A stretch of 64,000 nt of DNA from Mycolicibacterium phocaicum (GCF_010731115.1 NZ_AP022616.1:2852001-2916000); one strand, 5' to 3'; shown: positions 1 through 8,413, counted from the stretch's first letter. A program made the numbers and translations. The notes: generated by a model from the sequence alone, not told the origin.

Positions 1-462
1 CAGCGCCAGATGTACGACAAGGTGCTCGATGTGCCGCGTCTCGTCAGCTTCCACGACCTCGCGCAGGACCGGGCGCCGCATCCCGGGCTGGCGCGGCTGC
101 GGGTCCGGCTCAACGACGCCTACGCCCACGAGCTCGGCGAGCCGTTCACCACCGTCGGCCTGTGCCTGTACCGGGACGGCAACGACAGCGTCGCCTGGCA
201 CGGCGACACCATCGGGCGCAGCAGCACCGAGGACACCATGGTCGCGGTGCTGAGCCTCGGAGCGACAAGGGTTTTCGCGCTGCGTCCCCGCACCACGGGC
301 GCCGACGGCAGGCGCACCAGCGTCCGGCTGCCGCAGGGCCACGGCGACCTGCTCGTCATGGGCGGCTCCTGCCAGCGCACCTGGGAGCATGCGGTGCCCA
401 AGACCGCCCGCCCCACAGGGCCGCGGATCAGTATCCAGTTCCGGCCGCGCAACGTGCGCTGA
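1..462 (+). CDS. alkB: AlkB-type 2-oxoglutarate/Fe(II) dioxygenase, 5' end outside window
   Basis: This is the C-terminal part of an AlkB-family dioxygenase, which removes alkyl groups from DNA bases by oxidative demethylation. The reading frame is open from base 1, so the true start lies upstream; the ATG at base 10 is probably internal. Visible motifs are the iron-binding HxD in WHGDTIG, the distal histidine in TWEHAVP, and the 2-oxoglutarate-binding arginines in the C-terminal RISIQFRP segment. About 150 residues are visible of a family that usually has about 200. It converges on the downstream lipoprotein gene, with the two stop codons abutting. Confidence 0.9.
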   Translation, partial: QRQMYDKVLDVPRLVSFHDLAQDRAPHPGLARLRVRLNDAYAHELGEPFTTVGLCLYRDGNDSVAWHGDTIGRSSTEDTMVAVLSLGATRVFALRPRTTGADGRRTSVRLPQGHGDLLVMGGSCQRTWEHAVPKTARPTGPRISIQFRPRNVR

Positions 463-1122
463 CTACTGGCCCCGCACCGCGGTGACCGACTTGGTCAGCA
501 GCTCCGTCGCCTTCTGCGTGTTCACCGGCACGACTGGCTTGTCCGGCACGACGAGCGAGTTGGCCGTCACGATCACCAGGAATCTGCCGAAACCGCCGAC
601 GTAGTTGTACAGCTGACCGGCAGCCGGCTTGCCCGCCGCCACCGTCTCGAGAATGCGGTGGGTGCCCAGCGTCTTCACCCCATCGATGGGCGGGGCGGGC
701 ACCTCTTCGACCAGGCCCCGCACCCCGGCGCCGGAGAAGGCGACCTTCTTGCAGCCGTCGCCCGGATCAGCAGGCGCGATCGGCTCGGACGTCTCCACCG
801 CCAGGATGACGAACCGGTTGCCCTGCCCTTCCGCGGTGACGGCGGTCATGTTGCCCTTGGCACCTGGGGAGACGGCCATGCCGGACGCGAACTTCGCGCA
901 GTCCGGCGGCTCGAATTTCAGGCCCGGCGGCAGTGTCTGCGGGGCGAACGCGCGCGGGTCGATGCCCGTCGGCGCGACGGTCTTGACCTGGTAATCCGGC
1001 CCGAAAGTGCCCTTCAGATCAAGGATTTTGGTGATGTCGGGGTCGGCGATCACCACCTGGGAGTGGGACGTGCATGCCGCCACCAGACCGGCGGAGACCA
1101 CCGCGAGCACCGTTCTGCGCAT
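463..1122 (-). CDS. DUF5642-like lipoprotein, second gene of a pair
   Basis: A predicted secreted lipoprotein of 219 residues. I start it at the ATG at 1122 because that gives a compact signal peptide (MRRTVLAVVSAGLVAAC) ending in a lipobox with Cys17; the longer open frame upstream reads as arginine-rich shadow sequence. The mature part contains the short motifs PPDCAKF and GDGCKKV, seen in mycobacterial DUF5642-type lipoproteins of unknown function. Only 10 bases separate it from the upstream, related lipoprotein gene on the same strand, so the two are probably co-transcribed. The function is unknown. Confidence 0.8.
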   Translation of the reverse strand: MRRTVLAVVSAGLVAACTSHSQVVIADPDITKILDLKGTFGPDYQVKTVAPTGIDPRAFAPQTLPPGLKFEPPDCAKFASGMAVSPGAKGNMTAVTAEGQGNRFVILAVETSEPIAPADPGDGCKKVAFSGAGVRGLVEEVPAPPIDGVKTLGTHRILETVAAGKPAAGQLYNYVGGFGRFLVIVTANSLVVPDKPVVPVNTQKATELLTKSVTAVRGQ

Positions 1123-1132
1123 TGTGGCGAAT

Positions 1133-1807
1133 CTACCGGGCCAACCCGTCGGCGGCCGGGATGCCCCGCACCGACCGCACCGCCGCGTCCAACAATGTCG
1201 CCGGGAGTTCGGCGGGCAGCGGCGGCGCGACGGCACCCGGGTCGGTCACCATGGTCACCGAAACCGCCAGGGTTTCGACGTACGCGATCAGAGTCGTTGC
1301 CTGCGAATGGGTTTGCGCGCCGTTCTCGACGCTCGTGGTGATGTGCGCCGTCAGGCGCAGCGTGCGGGCGTCCGCGACCTGGGGCGCATCGGTGAGGTCG
1401 ACGGCCGCGCGCGCCCGGTCTGTGCTCAACGTCCAGCTGTGGCAGTCGCCGACGAGCTCGGGCGCCGGGGCGACGGCCGGCGCCGCGGTCGCGTACACGA
1501 TGCCACCGGGTCCCGATGCCGACCAGCCGCGAACGCCGTCAGCCGGTGCGGCCACCAGCGCTGCGCAGTCCGGCGGGTCGGCGGCCGAGCCTGCGGACAT
1601 GCCCCAGAACGTCGTCGGGGCGGCGGGCGCGGGCAACGCCCCGAACTCGTAGCCCCGCAGATCTTTGGGGAGGTGTTGGCGCATCCGGCCGATCGCGGCA
1701 GGATCGGCGGGTTTCGCGGCCAACGGGGTGGTGGGCCGCGTGGGCGGGGTCGTCGATCCGCACGCGGCGCACAGCAGAACCGCTGCCGACCACGCGAGTG
1801 CGCGCAT
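1133..1807 (-). CDS. DUF5642-like lipoprotein, first gene of a pair
   Basis: A 224-residue predicted lipoprotein. The start at 1807 gives the signal MRALAWSAAVLLCAAC with a lipobox Cys16. The body has the same architecture as the downstream gene: an N-terminal LPKDLRGYEFG segment, a PPDCAAL motif and a later GDCHSW motif, so the pair looks like an old tandem duplication. It lies divergent from the LpqN-type lipoprotein gene, with a 148-base shared intergenic region. The function is unknown; a cell-envelope role is inferred only from the lipid anchor. Confidence 0.8.
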   Translation of the reverse strand: MRALAWSAAVLLCAACGSTTPPTRPTTPLAAKPADPAAIGRMRQHLPKDLRGYEFGALPAPAAPTTFWGMSAGSAADPPDCAALVAAPADGVRGWSASGPGGIVYATAAPAVAPAPELVGDCHSWTLSTDRARAAVDLTDAPQVADARTLRLTAHITTSVENGAQTHSQATTLIAYVETLAVSVTMVTDPGAVAPPLPAELPATLLDAAVRSVRGIPAADGLAR

Positions 1808-1955
1808 TTGCTGTTGATAGCACGGCGAACGCGCCGACCCCGGCCGATGCCCGGCGCCACGCCGATACGACTTTTGCGGACACGGCGTTGCACCGGAAGC
1901 TGACCCAAGCGGCTTCGTCGGCCCCGTAGTCTGCAACCGACGACAGGAGACGGAA

Positions 1956-2648
1956 ATGTTGCCGATGAGGGTTGCCGGCGTTGCGCTGGCCGTGACTGTG
2001 ACTGCGCTGGGCGCGAGTGCCTGCAACTCGGATTCGAAGCCGGCGCCGTCGTCGACGTCGAGCAGCGCCGCGAGCAGCAGCGCCGCGGCGGCACCCACCT
2101 CCGCGGCCCCGAGCGCGCCGGCGGTTCCGAAGAAGACGATCCGGGACTACCTGCACGAGAAGAACATCACCGAGCAGCAGCTGCACCCCGGCGATCCCGG
2201 GGCCCCGACGCTGACCATGCCGCTCCCCCAGGGCTGGGTGGACGCCGGTCCGCTGACGCCGAAATGGGCCTGGAGCGCAAGCAAATTCGACGACCCGGCC
2301 ATGAAGGCCGACCCGCCGACCATCATCGTGCTGATTTCGAAGTTGCCCGGCGCCAATGCCGACGAGGTGTTGCAGTACGCGCCCGGCGAGCTGCAGAACC
2401 TGCACAACTGGCAGGACGCCGGCACCAATTGCGAGGCCATGCTCGCCGGGTTCAAGGCGTGTCAGGTCGGCGGCATGTACAACCAGGACGGCAAGGACCG
2501 GTTGATGGCCCAGAAGACGGCGGCCATCCCGACCAAGGACGGCGTGATCGTGCTGCAGATCAACGCCAGCGGCACCAAGGAGACCATCGCGCCGCTGATG
2601 GATGCGACGTCGTCGATCGACAAGTCGCTCAAGATCACCGTGCCCTGA
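1956..2648 (+). CDS. LpqN/LpqT-family lipoprotein
   Basis: A 230-residue lipoprotein. The ATG at 1956 follows an AGGAGACGG ribosome-binding site; a second ATG is at 1965. The signal peptide ends in LGASAC, followed by a long Ser/Ala/Pro linker (roughly residues 30-60) and then the LpqN-type domain, with IRDYLHEKNITEQQLHPGD and a PQGW segment. LpqN-family proteins are mycobacterial envelope lipoproteins; in M. tuberculosis one member has been described as a host-interacting factor, but the biochemical role is unclear. The gene converges on the shikimate-dehydrogenase-like gene with 11 bases between them. Confidence 0.85.
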   Translation: MLPMRVAGVALAVTVTALGASACNSDSKPAPSSTSSSAASSSAAAAPTSAAPSAPAVPKKTIRDYLHEKNITEQQLHPGDPGAPTLTMPLPQGWVDAGPLTPKWAWSASKFDDPAMKADPPTIIVLISKLPGANADEVLQYAPGELQNLHNWQDAGTNCEAMLAGFKACQVGGMYNQDGKDRLMAQKTAAIPTKDGVIVLQINASGTKETIAPLMDATSSIDKSLKITVP

Positions 2649-2659
2649 CGGGCCCGAAG

Positions 2660-3496
2660 TCAGGCGCGCGAGAAGGCCGATGCCGCGGCCACCTGCTCGG
2701 CGGTCGGCCGCACCCCGGTGTACCGTTCGAACTGTTCGGCGGCCTGCAGGGCGATGACCTCGGCGCCCGTGATCACCGGCACCCCCGCCGCGCGCGCCGC
2801 GCGGACCAGCGGGGTTTCCGACGGCAGTGCGACCACGTCGAACACGGTGCGCGCCTTGGCAATAACGTCCGGATCGAAGGACAGGTCGTCGGCTTCGGCG
2901 CCACCGGCCATCCCGATCGGGGTGACGTTGACGACGATGTCCGCTCCGCCTGAGGCGTCGGCCGCGTAGCGGTACCCGAGCCGGTCGGCCAGCCGCCCGC
3001 CGGTGTCCGGGTTGCGGGCCACGATGGTGCCCGCCTCGAATCCCTTGTCCCGGAACGCCGCCGCCACCGCGCTGGCCATGCCGCCGCTACCGCGGATGAG
3101 CAGCGACGCGGCCGGATCCAGGCGGTACTCGTCGATGAGCCGGGCGATGGCCAGGTAGTCGGTGTTGCAGGCCGTCAGCCGGCCCGCGTCGTTGACAATC
3201 GTGTTAACCGAATTGATCACGCGCGCCGACTCTTCCAGCTCGTCGACGAGCGCGATGACGTCCTCCTTGAACGGCATGGACACCGAGCAGCCGCGGATGC
3301 CCAGGGCCCGGACCCCGCCGATCGCCGCGGCGATGTCGGTCGTGGTGAAGGCCTTGTAGACGAAGTCGAGGCCCAGCTCGTCGTAGAGGTAGTTGTGGAA
3401 GCGCGTACCGATGTTGCTGGGCCGGGCCGCCAGCGAGATGCACACCGCGGTGTCCTTGTTCAGCAGCGGGCGCCGCGAGTACAGCGATTCCGTCAT
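2660..3496 (-). CDS. Shikimate 5-dehydrogenase-like NADP oxidoreductase
   Basis: A 278-residue AroE-fold protein. Family members reduce 3-dehydroshikimate or quinate-type substrates with NADP(H). Visible residues are the substrate-binding lysine in SMPFKEDV, the NTD aspartate in ACNTDYLA, and the nucleotide-binding GSGGMASA loop. The start codon overlaps the stop of the upstream Pat gene by one base (TGATG), so translation is probably coupled. Because mycobacteria keep their main aroE beside other shikimate genes, this is probably a paralogue with a different or broader substrate; that is inference. Confidence 0.8.
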   Translation of the reverse strand: MTESLYSRRPLLNKDTAVCISLAARPSNIGTRFHNYLYDELGLDFVYKAFTTTDIAAAIGGVRALGIRGCSVSMPFKEDVIALVDELEESARVINSVNTIVNDAGRLTACNTDYLAIARLIDEYRLDPAASLLIRGSGGMASAVAAAFRDKGFEAGTIVARNPDTGGRLADRLGYRYAADASGGADIVVNVTPIGMAGGAEADDLSFDPDVIAKARTVFDVVALPSETPLVRAARAAGVPVITGAEVIALQAAEQFERYTGVRPTAEQVAAASAFSRA

Positions 3497-4494
3497 CAGC
3501 CGACCGCCTTGATCACTTGCTGCGCCAACAGGTGGATTTCGCGATACTGCTTGTGCGACAACGACAATTGGTCCGGTTTCGGGACGTCGAATTCGGTGAC
3601 GATCATGTTGCGGTCGTCGCGCTCCCAGGTGGCGCCGTAATGCTCGAGGATCTTGCGCATCGGGAAGTTGTCGGACAGCACGCGCGCGGCGAACCGCTCG
3701 ATGCCCGAGCCGCGGGCCGCGGGTACCAGAGCGTCCATCAGAAAGGTGCCGATGCCCCGGCCCTGATAGTCGTCACCGACCATGAAGGCCACCTCGGCGA
3801 CCGTCGGATTCTCGTGCAGCCGAACGAATCTCGCGTCGGCAACCATTGGCCCGTCCGGCCCGTCGATGCCGTCGGTCAGCACCCAGACGAAGTGGTCGAC
3901 GTAGTCGACCTCGAAAAGGTAGGCCATCAGCGCCGGACTGGGCTGGTAGGCCGTCTGGAACCGGCGGTAGATGGTCTCGGTCGAAAAATGGACGGGCCCC
4001 TGGCGCACCCGCGGGTTGTCGCCCGGCAGCACGGGCCGCAGGTACATCTGGCTGCCGTCGCTCAGCTTCACCGCAAGCGGCGTGATGAACTCCGCGAGCC
4101 GCTGCCGCGCCGTGCGCACCAGCCGCTCGGCCATACAGGGCACGTCGAGCATGGCAGTCAGCGCGTCATGTCCGCCGATCCACCCGGCCAGTGGCTCGGT
4201 GACCAGCACCGTGGCGTTGCGCGTGCCGCCGCGCAACAGGGCGATCTCACCGACGATCAGGCCCGGGCCGATGCTGTGGACGACGAGTTCGCCGTCGGGA
4301 GCGGTGTGCGTCACGCGGACGCTGCCGGCGCTGATCAGGATGAACGACGACGCGACTTCGCCCTGCGTCATCAGCACCTTGCCCGGTTCGGCCGTCAGCG
4401 GACGCAGCAGGGGCGCCAGCCGGTCGAGGTCCTCCCGACGGCAGCTCGCGAAGAACCCCAACGAAGCCAGTTCATCCGTCGTCGCTTCCGGCAC
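3496..4494 (-). CDS. pat: cAMP-regulated protein lysine acetyltransferase (Pat type)
   Basis: An N-terminal cyclic-nucleotide-binding domain (motif GEIALLRGGTRNATV) is fused to a GNAT acetyltransferase domain with the acetyl-CoA loop YQGRGIG and the catalytic-type acidic residue in VAEVAFMV. This is the architecture of the mycobacterial Pat enzymes (counterpart of Rv0998), which acetylate lysines on acyl-CoA synthetases and other targets when cAMP binds. I place the start at the GTG at 4494. That gives 332 residues, close to the family length, and it follows a TANNNT box by exactly seven bases, as in a leaderless mRNA. An in-frame ATG at 4521 is the alternative. Confidence 0.92.
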   Translation of the reverse strand: MPEATTDELASLGFFASCRREDLDRLAPLLRPLTAEPGKVLMTQGEVASSFILISAGSVRVTHTAPDGELVVHSIGPGLIVGEIALLRGGTRNATVLVTEPLAGWIGGHDALTAMLDVPCMAERLVRTARQRLAEFITPLAVKLSDGSQMYLRPVLPGDNPRVRQGPVHFSTETIYRRFQTAYQPSPALMAYLFEVDYVDHFVWVLTDGIDGPDGPMVADARFVRLHENPTVAEVAFMVGDDYQGRGIGTFLMDALVPAARGSGIERFAARVLSDNFPMRKILEHYGATWERDDRNMIVTEFDVPKPDQLSLSHKQYREIHLLAQQVIKAVG

Positions 4495-4501
4495 GCAGGA
4501 A

Positions 4502-4507
4502 ACGTTA
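4502..4507 (-). promoter_or_regulatory. -10 box of leaderless pat transcript
   Basis: On the minus strand the hexamer reads TAACGT and ends seven bases before the GTG at 4494. This is the spacing expected when transcription starts on the start codon. It is the reason the shorter Pat start was chosen. Confidence 0.55.
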
Positions 4508-4551
4508 CCGGCGGACGGCATGCCATGTGGGGCCGTTGAGACCCAGCACTA

Positions 4552-4568
4552 TTGAAAACTGTTTTCGA
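4552..4568. promoter_or_regulatory. Zur-box-like palindrome 1
   Basis: The site reads TTGAAAACTGTTTTCGA, a near-perfect inverted repeat of TGAAAA and TTTTC(G)A around a three-base centre. It resembles the mycobacterial Zur consensus (TGAAAATCATTTTCA type). It lies 75 bases upstream of rpmE2, and also upstream of pat on the other strand. Confidence 0.6.
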
Positions 4569-4605
4569 CAAGCCTCCGAGTGTCGGGTATTGTCGGCCAC
4601 GTATT

Positions 4606-4624
4606 AATGAAAACGATTTTCACT
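4606..4624. promoter_or_regulatory. Zur-box-like palindrome 2
   Basis: The core TGAAAACGATTTTCA (4608-4622) has perfect TGAAAA/TTTTCA arms around CGA. It is a strong match to the known mycobacterial Zur operator and ends about 20 bases before the rpmE2 start, where it would block transcription when zinc is plentiful. Confidence 0.75.
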
Positions 4625-4642
4625 TGGTTGACGGAGGTTCCC

Positions 4643-4894
4643 ATGAAGGCCGGCATTCACCCCGACTACCACCACGTCGTCTTCCAGGACGCCACCACCG
4701 GGCGCACGTTCCTGACCCGATCCACCGCCACGAGCTCGCGAACCATCGAATGGCAGACCGCCGACGGCGTCCGCACCTACCCGCTGATCGTGGTCGACGT
4801 CACCTCGGACTCACACCCGGTGTGGACCGGCAAGCGGCAGATCCTGGACACCGCGGGCCGCGTCGAGAAGTTCAACCGCAAGTACGGACGCTGA
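4643..4894 (+). CDS. rpmE2: Ribosomal protein L31, zinc-independent type B
   Basis: An 83-residue L31 beginning [16 protein letters not shown]. It lacks the CxxC zinc ligands of the standard form, so it is the alternative paralogue that replaces zinc-containing L31 when zinc is short. The ATG at 4643 follows the ribosome-binding site ACGGAGG; longer in-frame starts would begin inside the operator. Two Zur-box-like palindromes upstream fit the known zinc-starvation control of such genes. In other mycobacteria alternative ribosomal genes are often clustered; here this one stands alone, next to a WhiB gene. Confidence 0.92.
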   Translation: MKAGIHPDYHHVVFQDATTGRTFLTRSTATSSRTIEWQTADGVRTYPLIVVDVTSDSHPVWTGKRQILDTAGRVEKFNRKYGR

Positions 4895-4896
4895 CC

Positions 4897-5262
4897 TTGG
4901 CGCGGGTATCCCCTTGCCGCGGCGACACATTCACTTCCCCCTCGAGCCTGTCCCGCACCACCCGGCACCGGCCGCGCCCCGGGTCCCACACCCGGGGTGC
5001 GGCCACCACCGCAGCCTGGGACTGGCAGTTGCATGCCCGTTGCCGTGGGCTGCCGGCGGAGGTGTTCTACACCGGTGACGACGATCGTGGCGCCCGGCGG
5101 GTCGCCCACGAAGAGCGCGCCAAACAAATCTGTCAGCACTGTCCGGTACTGCGCGCCTGCCTCGGCCACGCCCTGGAAGCCGATGAGCCCTACGGCATCT
5201 GGGGTGCGACGACACCGAAGGAGCGCGCCGCGATACGAAGTTCACAGGCTTTTATTAGCTGA
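4897..5262 (+). CDS. WhiB-family iron-sulfur transcription factor, WhiB3-like
   Basis: A WhiB-type regulator carrying a [4Fe-4S] cluster. Four conserved cysteines are visible: HARCRG, then CQHC, then RACLGHAL. They are followed by the glycine/tryptophan turn EPYGIWGATTPKER. The WDWQL...CRG and HALE..EPYG segments resemble WhiB3 most. No ATG or GTG precedes the domain closely; the TTG at 4897 (121 residues), two bases after the rpmE2 stop, is the likeliest start, but a GTG overlapping rpmE2 cannot be excluded. The adjacency suggests co-transcription with rpmE2 and therefore possible Zur control, which is inference. Confidence 0.8.
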   Translation: MARVSPCRGDTFTSPSSLSRTTRHRPRPGSHTRGAATTAAWDWQLHARCRGLPAEVFYTGDDDRGARRVAHEERAKQICQHCPVLRACLGHALEADEPYGIWGATTPKERAAIRSSQAFIS

Positions 5263-5318
5263 TCTATCAAAACTCTCGGTACCTTGGTGTCAACATCACG
5301 ACACCGACGGGAGCACCG

Positions 5319-6233
5319 ATGGGATTCGGACCGCCACAAGGCCGGCCGACCGTCACCGACGACGAGATCACTGCGATCATGGAACCGCCGCAACGCGTCC
5401 GAACCCTGCGAAATGTGTTGGACGCCACCGGCGATGCCCTCGAACCGTTGATCGATCTGTATCGACCGTACGTCACCGGCCTCGACCGGCTGCCGCGCGA
5501 CGGCCGTTTCCTGTTGGTCGGCAACCACACCGCGTTCGGCTTCGCCGAGATCCTGCTGATGCCGTATTACACCCGCCGCGAGCTCGGAGTGCAGGTGCGC
5601 CCGCTCGCCGAGCGCGCCCTGGCACAGGCCAAGGGCTTCGGTGGCGACCTGGTCGCGGCGTACGGCGGCGTGGTCGGCCATCCCGACACCGCGCGAGAAC
5701 TGATGCGGCACAACGAGACCGTGCTGGTCTTCCCCGGCGGCGGACGTGAGATGCCCAAGTTCAAAGGTGAGGAATACCAGCTGAAATGGGACGGGCGAAG
5801 CGGTTTCGCCCGGATCGCCATCGAGAACGGCTACCCGATAGTGCCGGTCGGACTGGTCGGCAGCGACGACGTCTACGCGCCCCTTTTCGAGCGCGACAGC
5901 ACGCTCGGCCGGCTGAGCCAGTCCATCGGCGAGCGGTTGGGCGGACGGTCCGACATGGCGATGCCGCTGGTGCGCGGCATCGGCCCGACGCTGATCCCCC
6001 GTCCGCAGCGCATGTACCTGGAGTTCGGCGAGCCGATCAGCACCACGGCGCCGGCCGGTACGACCGATCACGCTCGGTGGGTCGAGACGGTCAAGTCCAC
6101 GACTCAGCAAGCGCTGGAACAGATCTTGGCAGGCCTCCAGGAAGTCCGGGCCAGCGATCGGTACCGCGGCCTGAATCCCCTGGCCTGGTCCCGGGCCGCT
6201 CAGCCACCCGAAGCCGCCATCCGCGTGGGCTGA
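5319..6233 (+). CDS. Lysophospholipid acyltransferase-family protein (PlsC/DGAT-like)
   Basis: A 304-residue acyltransferase-fold protein. It has the catalytic-type NHTAFGFAE block, a middle VFPGGGREMPKF motif (variant of FPEG) and a late IVPVGLVG strand. Such proteins transfer acyl chains from acyl-CoA to glycerol lipids at the membrane. The aspartate expected four residues after the catalytic-type histidine (HX4D) is replaced by phenylalanine, as happens in some DGAT-like branches, so the acceptor is uncertain. The ATG follows GACGGGAGCACCG. The downstream enoyl-CoA hydratase-like gene points to a lipid-metabolic context. Confidence 0.8.
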   Translation: MGFGPPQGRPTVTDDEITAIMEPPQRVRTLRNVLDATGDALEPLIDLYRPYVTGLDRLPRDGRFLLVGNHTAFGFAEILLMPYYTRRELGVQVRPLAERALAQAKGFGGDLVAAYGGVVGHPDTARELMRHNETVLVFPGGGREMPKFKGEEYQLKWDGRSGFARIAIENGYPIVPVGLVGSDDVYAPLFERDSTLGRLSQSIGERLGGRSDMAMPLVRGIGPTLIPRPQRMYLEFGEPISTTAPAGTTDHARWVETVKSTTQQALEQILAGLQEVRASDRYRGLNPLAWSRAAQPPEAAIRVG

Positions 6234-6320
6234 CCACGACTGCGGTCGGGAGACCGTAACGTGGGTTGCCGTCGGGCGCAGCGCTTCATGCACCCGCATG
6301 CGGCAGAAAGGCTTCGCGAG

Positions 6321-7118
6321 ATGGCATTCACCGACTACCAGCAGCTGTCCCTGACGCGCCGCGACAACGGCGTCCTGCTGATCACCCTCGACCGGCCGGA
6401 GAAGTACAACGCCGCCGACGAGGGCATGCATGCCGAGCTGGCCAACATCTGGAAGGACGTCGCGGCCGATCCGGAAACCCGGGTGGCCGTGATCACCGGC
6501 GCGGGAAAGGCATTCAGCGCCGGCGGGGATCTGGCCATGGTCGAACGCATGGCGGGTGACTACGACCGCGTCTCGCACATGCTCGGCGAGATGAGCGACC
6601 TGGTCTACAACATGATCAACTGCGACAAACCGATCGTGTCGGCCATCAACGGCGTCGCGGTCGGCGCGGGCGCCGTCGCCGCGCTGCTGGCCGATGTGGC
6701 GATCATCGCCGAGGACGCCAGGATCGGCGACGGCCACGTCAAACTCGGTGTGGCCGCGGGCGATCACGCCGCGATCATCTGGCCGTTGCTGGCCGGGACC
6801 GCGAAGGCCAAGTACTACCTGATGACGGGTGAGATGATCGACGGCGTCGAGGCTGAGCGCATCGGCATGGTCGCCAAAGCCCTTCCCCGCGAAGAGGTTC
6901 TGGACGAAGCGCTGCGGGTGGCCGGCGTGCTGGCCACCGGCGCCCAGCAGGCGATCCGGCTCACCAAGCGCGCACTCAACAACTGGCTGCGCCACGCCGG
7001 CCCGATATTCGACCAGTCCGCGGCCTATGAGATGTTGACGTTCCTCGGGCCGGACGTGGTCGAGGGGTATACGGCGTTGCGGGAGAAGCGCGCACCCCAG
7101 TTCCCGTCGGCGCAGTAG
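6321..7118 (+). CDS. Enoyl-CoA hydratase/isomerase-family protein, atypical active site
   Basis: A 265-residue crotonase-fold protein. The oxyanion-hole segments FSAGGDLAM and GVAVGAGA are present. In the segment that normally carries the catalytic glutamate (F/G-x-P-E pattern) the sequence is RIGDGHVKLG, with histidine at that place, and the next loop reads AAGDHAA. Simple hydratase chemistry is therefore doubtful; isomerase, hydrolase or decarboxylase roles are known for crotonases with altered acids. The ATG at 6321 is chosen because the domain begins there (MAFTDYQQLSL). It is 13 bases from the DUF4010 gene and probably co-transcribed. Confidence 0.85.
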   Translation: MAFTDYQQLSLTRRDNGVLLITLDRPEKYNAADEGMHAELANIWKDVAADPETRVAVITGAGKAFSAGGDLAMVERMAGDYDRVSHMLGEMSDLVYNMINCDKPIVSAINGVAVGAGAVAALLADVAIIAEDARIGDGHVKLGVAAGDHAAIIWPLLAGTAKAKYYLMTGEMIDGVEAERIGMVAKALPREEVLDEALRVAGVLATGAQQAIRLTKRALNNWLRHAGPIFDQSAAYEMLTFLGPDVVEGYTALREKRAPQFPSAQ

Positions 7119-7131
7119 GCGGGGAACCGAA

Positions 7132-8382
7132 ATGACCTGGCAGCAGACCGAGCCCTTCCTCGTGGCACTGGCCATCGGGCTCCTGATCGGACTGGAGCGC
7201 GAACGCAGTCACGCCCGCTCACTCCCCGCCGGATCGCGCTCGTTTGCGCTGCTGTCGCTGGCCGGCGCCGTCGCCGCAAGTTTCGGCCAATGGGCCGTCG
7301 CCGCGGTTTTCGTCGGCGTCGGCGCACTCATCGCACTTGCTTACTTCCGCACCAGCCAGGACGACCCCGGCACCACCACAGAGGCGGCTGCGCTCGTCGC
7401 GTATCTACTTGGCGCGCTGGCCTATTCCCGTCCAGCGCTCGCGGTGGCCCTCGCCGTCATCGTCGCGGCTCTGCTCGTCTCGAAAACCCGAATCCACCGC
7501 TTCGCCCGCGACATCATCACCGAGGTCGAACTGGAAGACGCGATCAAATTTCTCGTCGTCGCATTCGTGATCCTGCCGCTACTACCGGATCGCGGGCTCG
7601 GGCCGTACGGCATTCTGAATCCGGAGAAGGTCTGGCTCCTCGTCGTGTTGCTCACCGGCATCGGATGGGTGGGCTATATCGGCGTTCGAGCACTCGGCCC
7701 GGAACGTGGCTTGCTGATCACCGGTATCGCCGGCGGGTTCGTCTCGGCGACCGCGACGACGGCGTCCATGGCCCGTCTCAGCCGCACGACACCGAGCGTG
7801 CGCGCGCCGCTGGCCAGCGCTCTGCTGGCCAGCCTGGCCACCTTCGTCCAGCTGCTCGTCGTGATCGGAGTGGTCGACGCCCACGTCCTCCAGCGCCTGT
7901 GGCCACCAGTGGCCGCCGGCGCCCTCGTGCTGGTCGCGATCGCCGCCGTCGTCTACCGCGGGGCCGCGCGGCGCACCGCGGACACCGAGCCCCCGGAACA
8001 CGAGGCCGGAGCGACACCCACAAGCCGTCCCTTCGCGCTGCGGCCGGCGCTGATCCTGGCCGCGGTGCTCACGCTCGCCCTGCTGGTCGGGCGATGGGGC
8101 GCCGACGTCCTCGGTGCCGGCGGCACCGTGCTCGCCGCGTTCGCCGCCGGTCTGGCCGATGCGCACGCCGGCGCGGTTGCCGCCGCCAGCCTGGCCGCCA
8201 AGGGCGATGTCACCGTCGACACCGCGCTGCTCGCGATAGCGGCCGCACTGGGCTCCAACCTGATCGTGAAGACCGTGCTTGCGTTCACCGCCGGCGGTCG
8301 TCGGTTCGGGCTCCGGTTTCTCGCCGGAATGACGCCGCCCGCCGTGGTTTTCGGCATCGTCCTGGCCCTGACGATGTCCTGA
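7132..8382 (+). CDS. MgtC/SapB plus DUF4010 membrane protein
   Basis: A 416-residue polytopic membrane protein. The N-terminal part (LVALAIGLLIGLERER...RSFALLSLAG) is the MgtC/SapB-type module. The C-terminal part is a DUF4010 block of about eight hydrophobic helices, with the GGFVSATATTASMARLS segment and a late AAALGSNLIVKT segment. MgtC-type proteins are tied to growth in low magnesium and to ATPase inhibition in pathogens, but the transport activity of the DUF4010 fusion is not established. It converges on hchA. Confidence 0.85.
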   Translation: MTWQQTEPFLVALAIGLLIGLERERSHARSLPAGSRSFALLSLAGAVAASFGQWAVAAVFVGVGALIALAYFRTSQDDPGTTTEAAALVAYLLGALAYSRPALAVALAVIVAALLVSKTRIHRFARDIITEVELEDAIKFLVVAFVILPLLPDRGLGPYGILNPEKVWLLVVLLTGIGWVGYIGVRALGPERGLLITGIAGGFVSATATTASMARLSRTTPSVRAPLASALLASLATFVQLLVVIGVVDAHVLQRLWPPVAAGALVLVAIAAVVYRGAARRTADTEPPEHEAGATPTSRPFALRPALILAAVLTLALLVGRWGADVLGAGGTVLAAFAAGLADAHAGAVAAASLAAKGDVTVDTALLAIAAALGSNLIVKTVLAFTAGGRRFGLRFLAGMTPPAVVFGIVLALTMS

Positions 8383-8413
8383 CCGACGGCAGACCGGCCG
8401 GCAACCGCCACCG

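Noticed and set aside
5190..7175. A 661-codon minus-strand frame opposite the acyltransferase and enoyl-CoA hydratase genes
   Set aside because: The composition is shadow-like, with no domain, no ribosome-binding site and real genes on the other strand.
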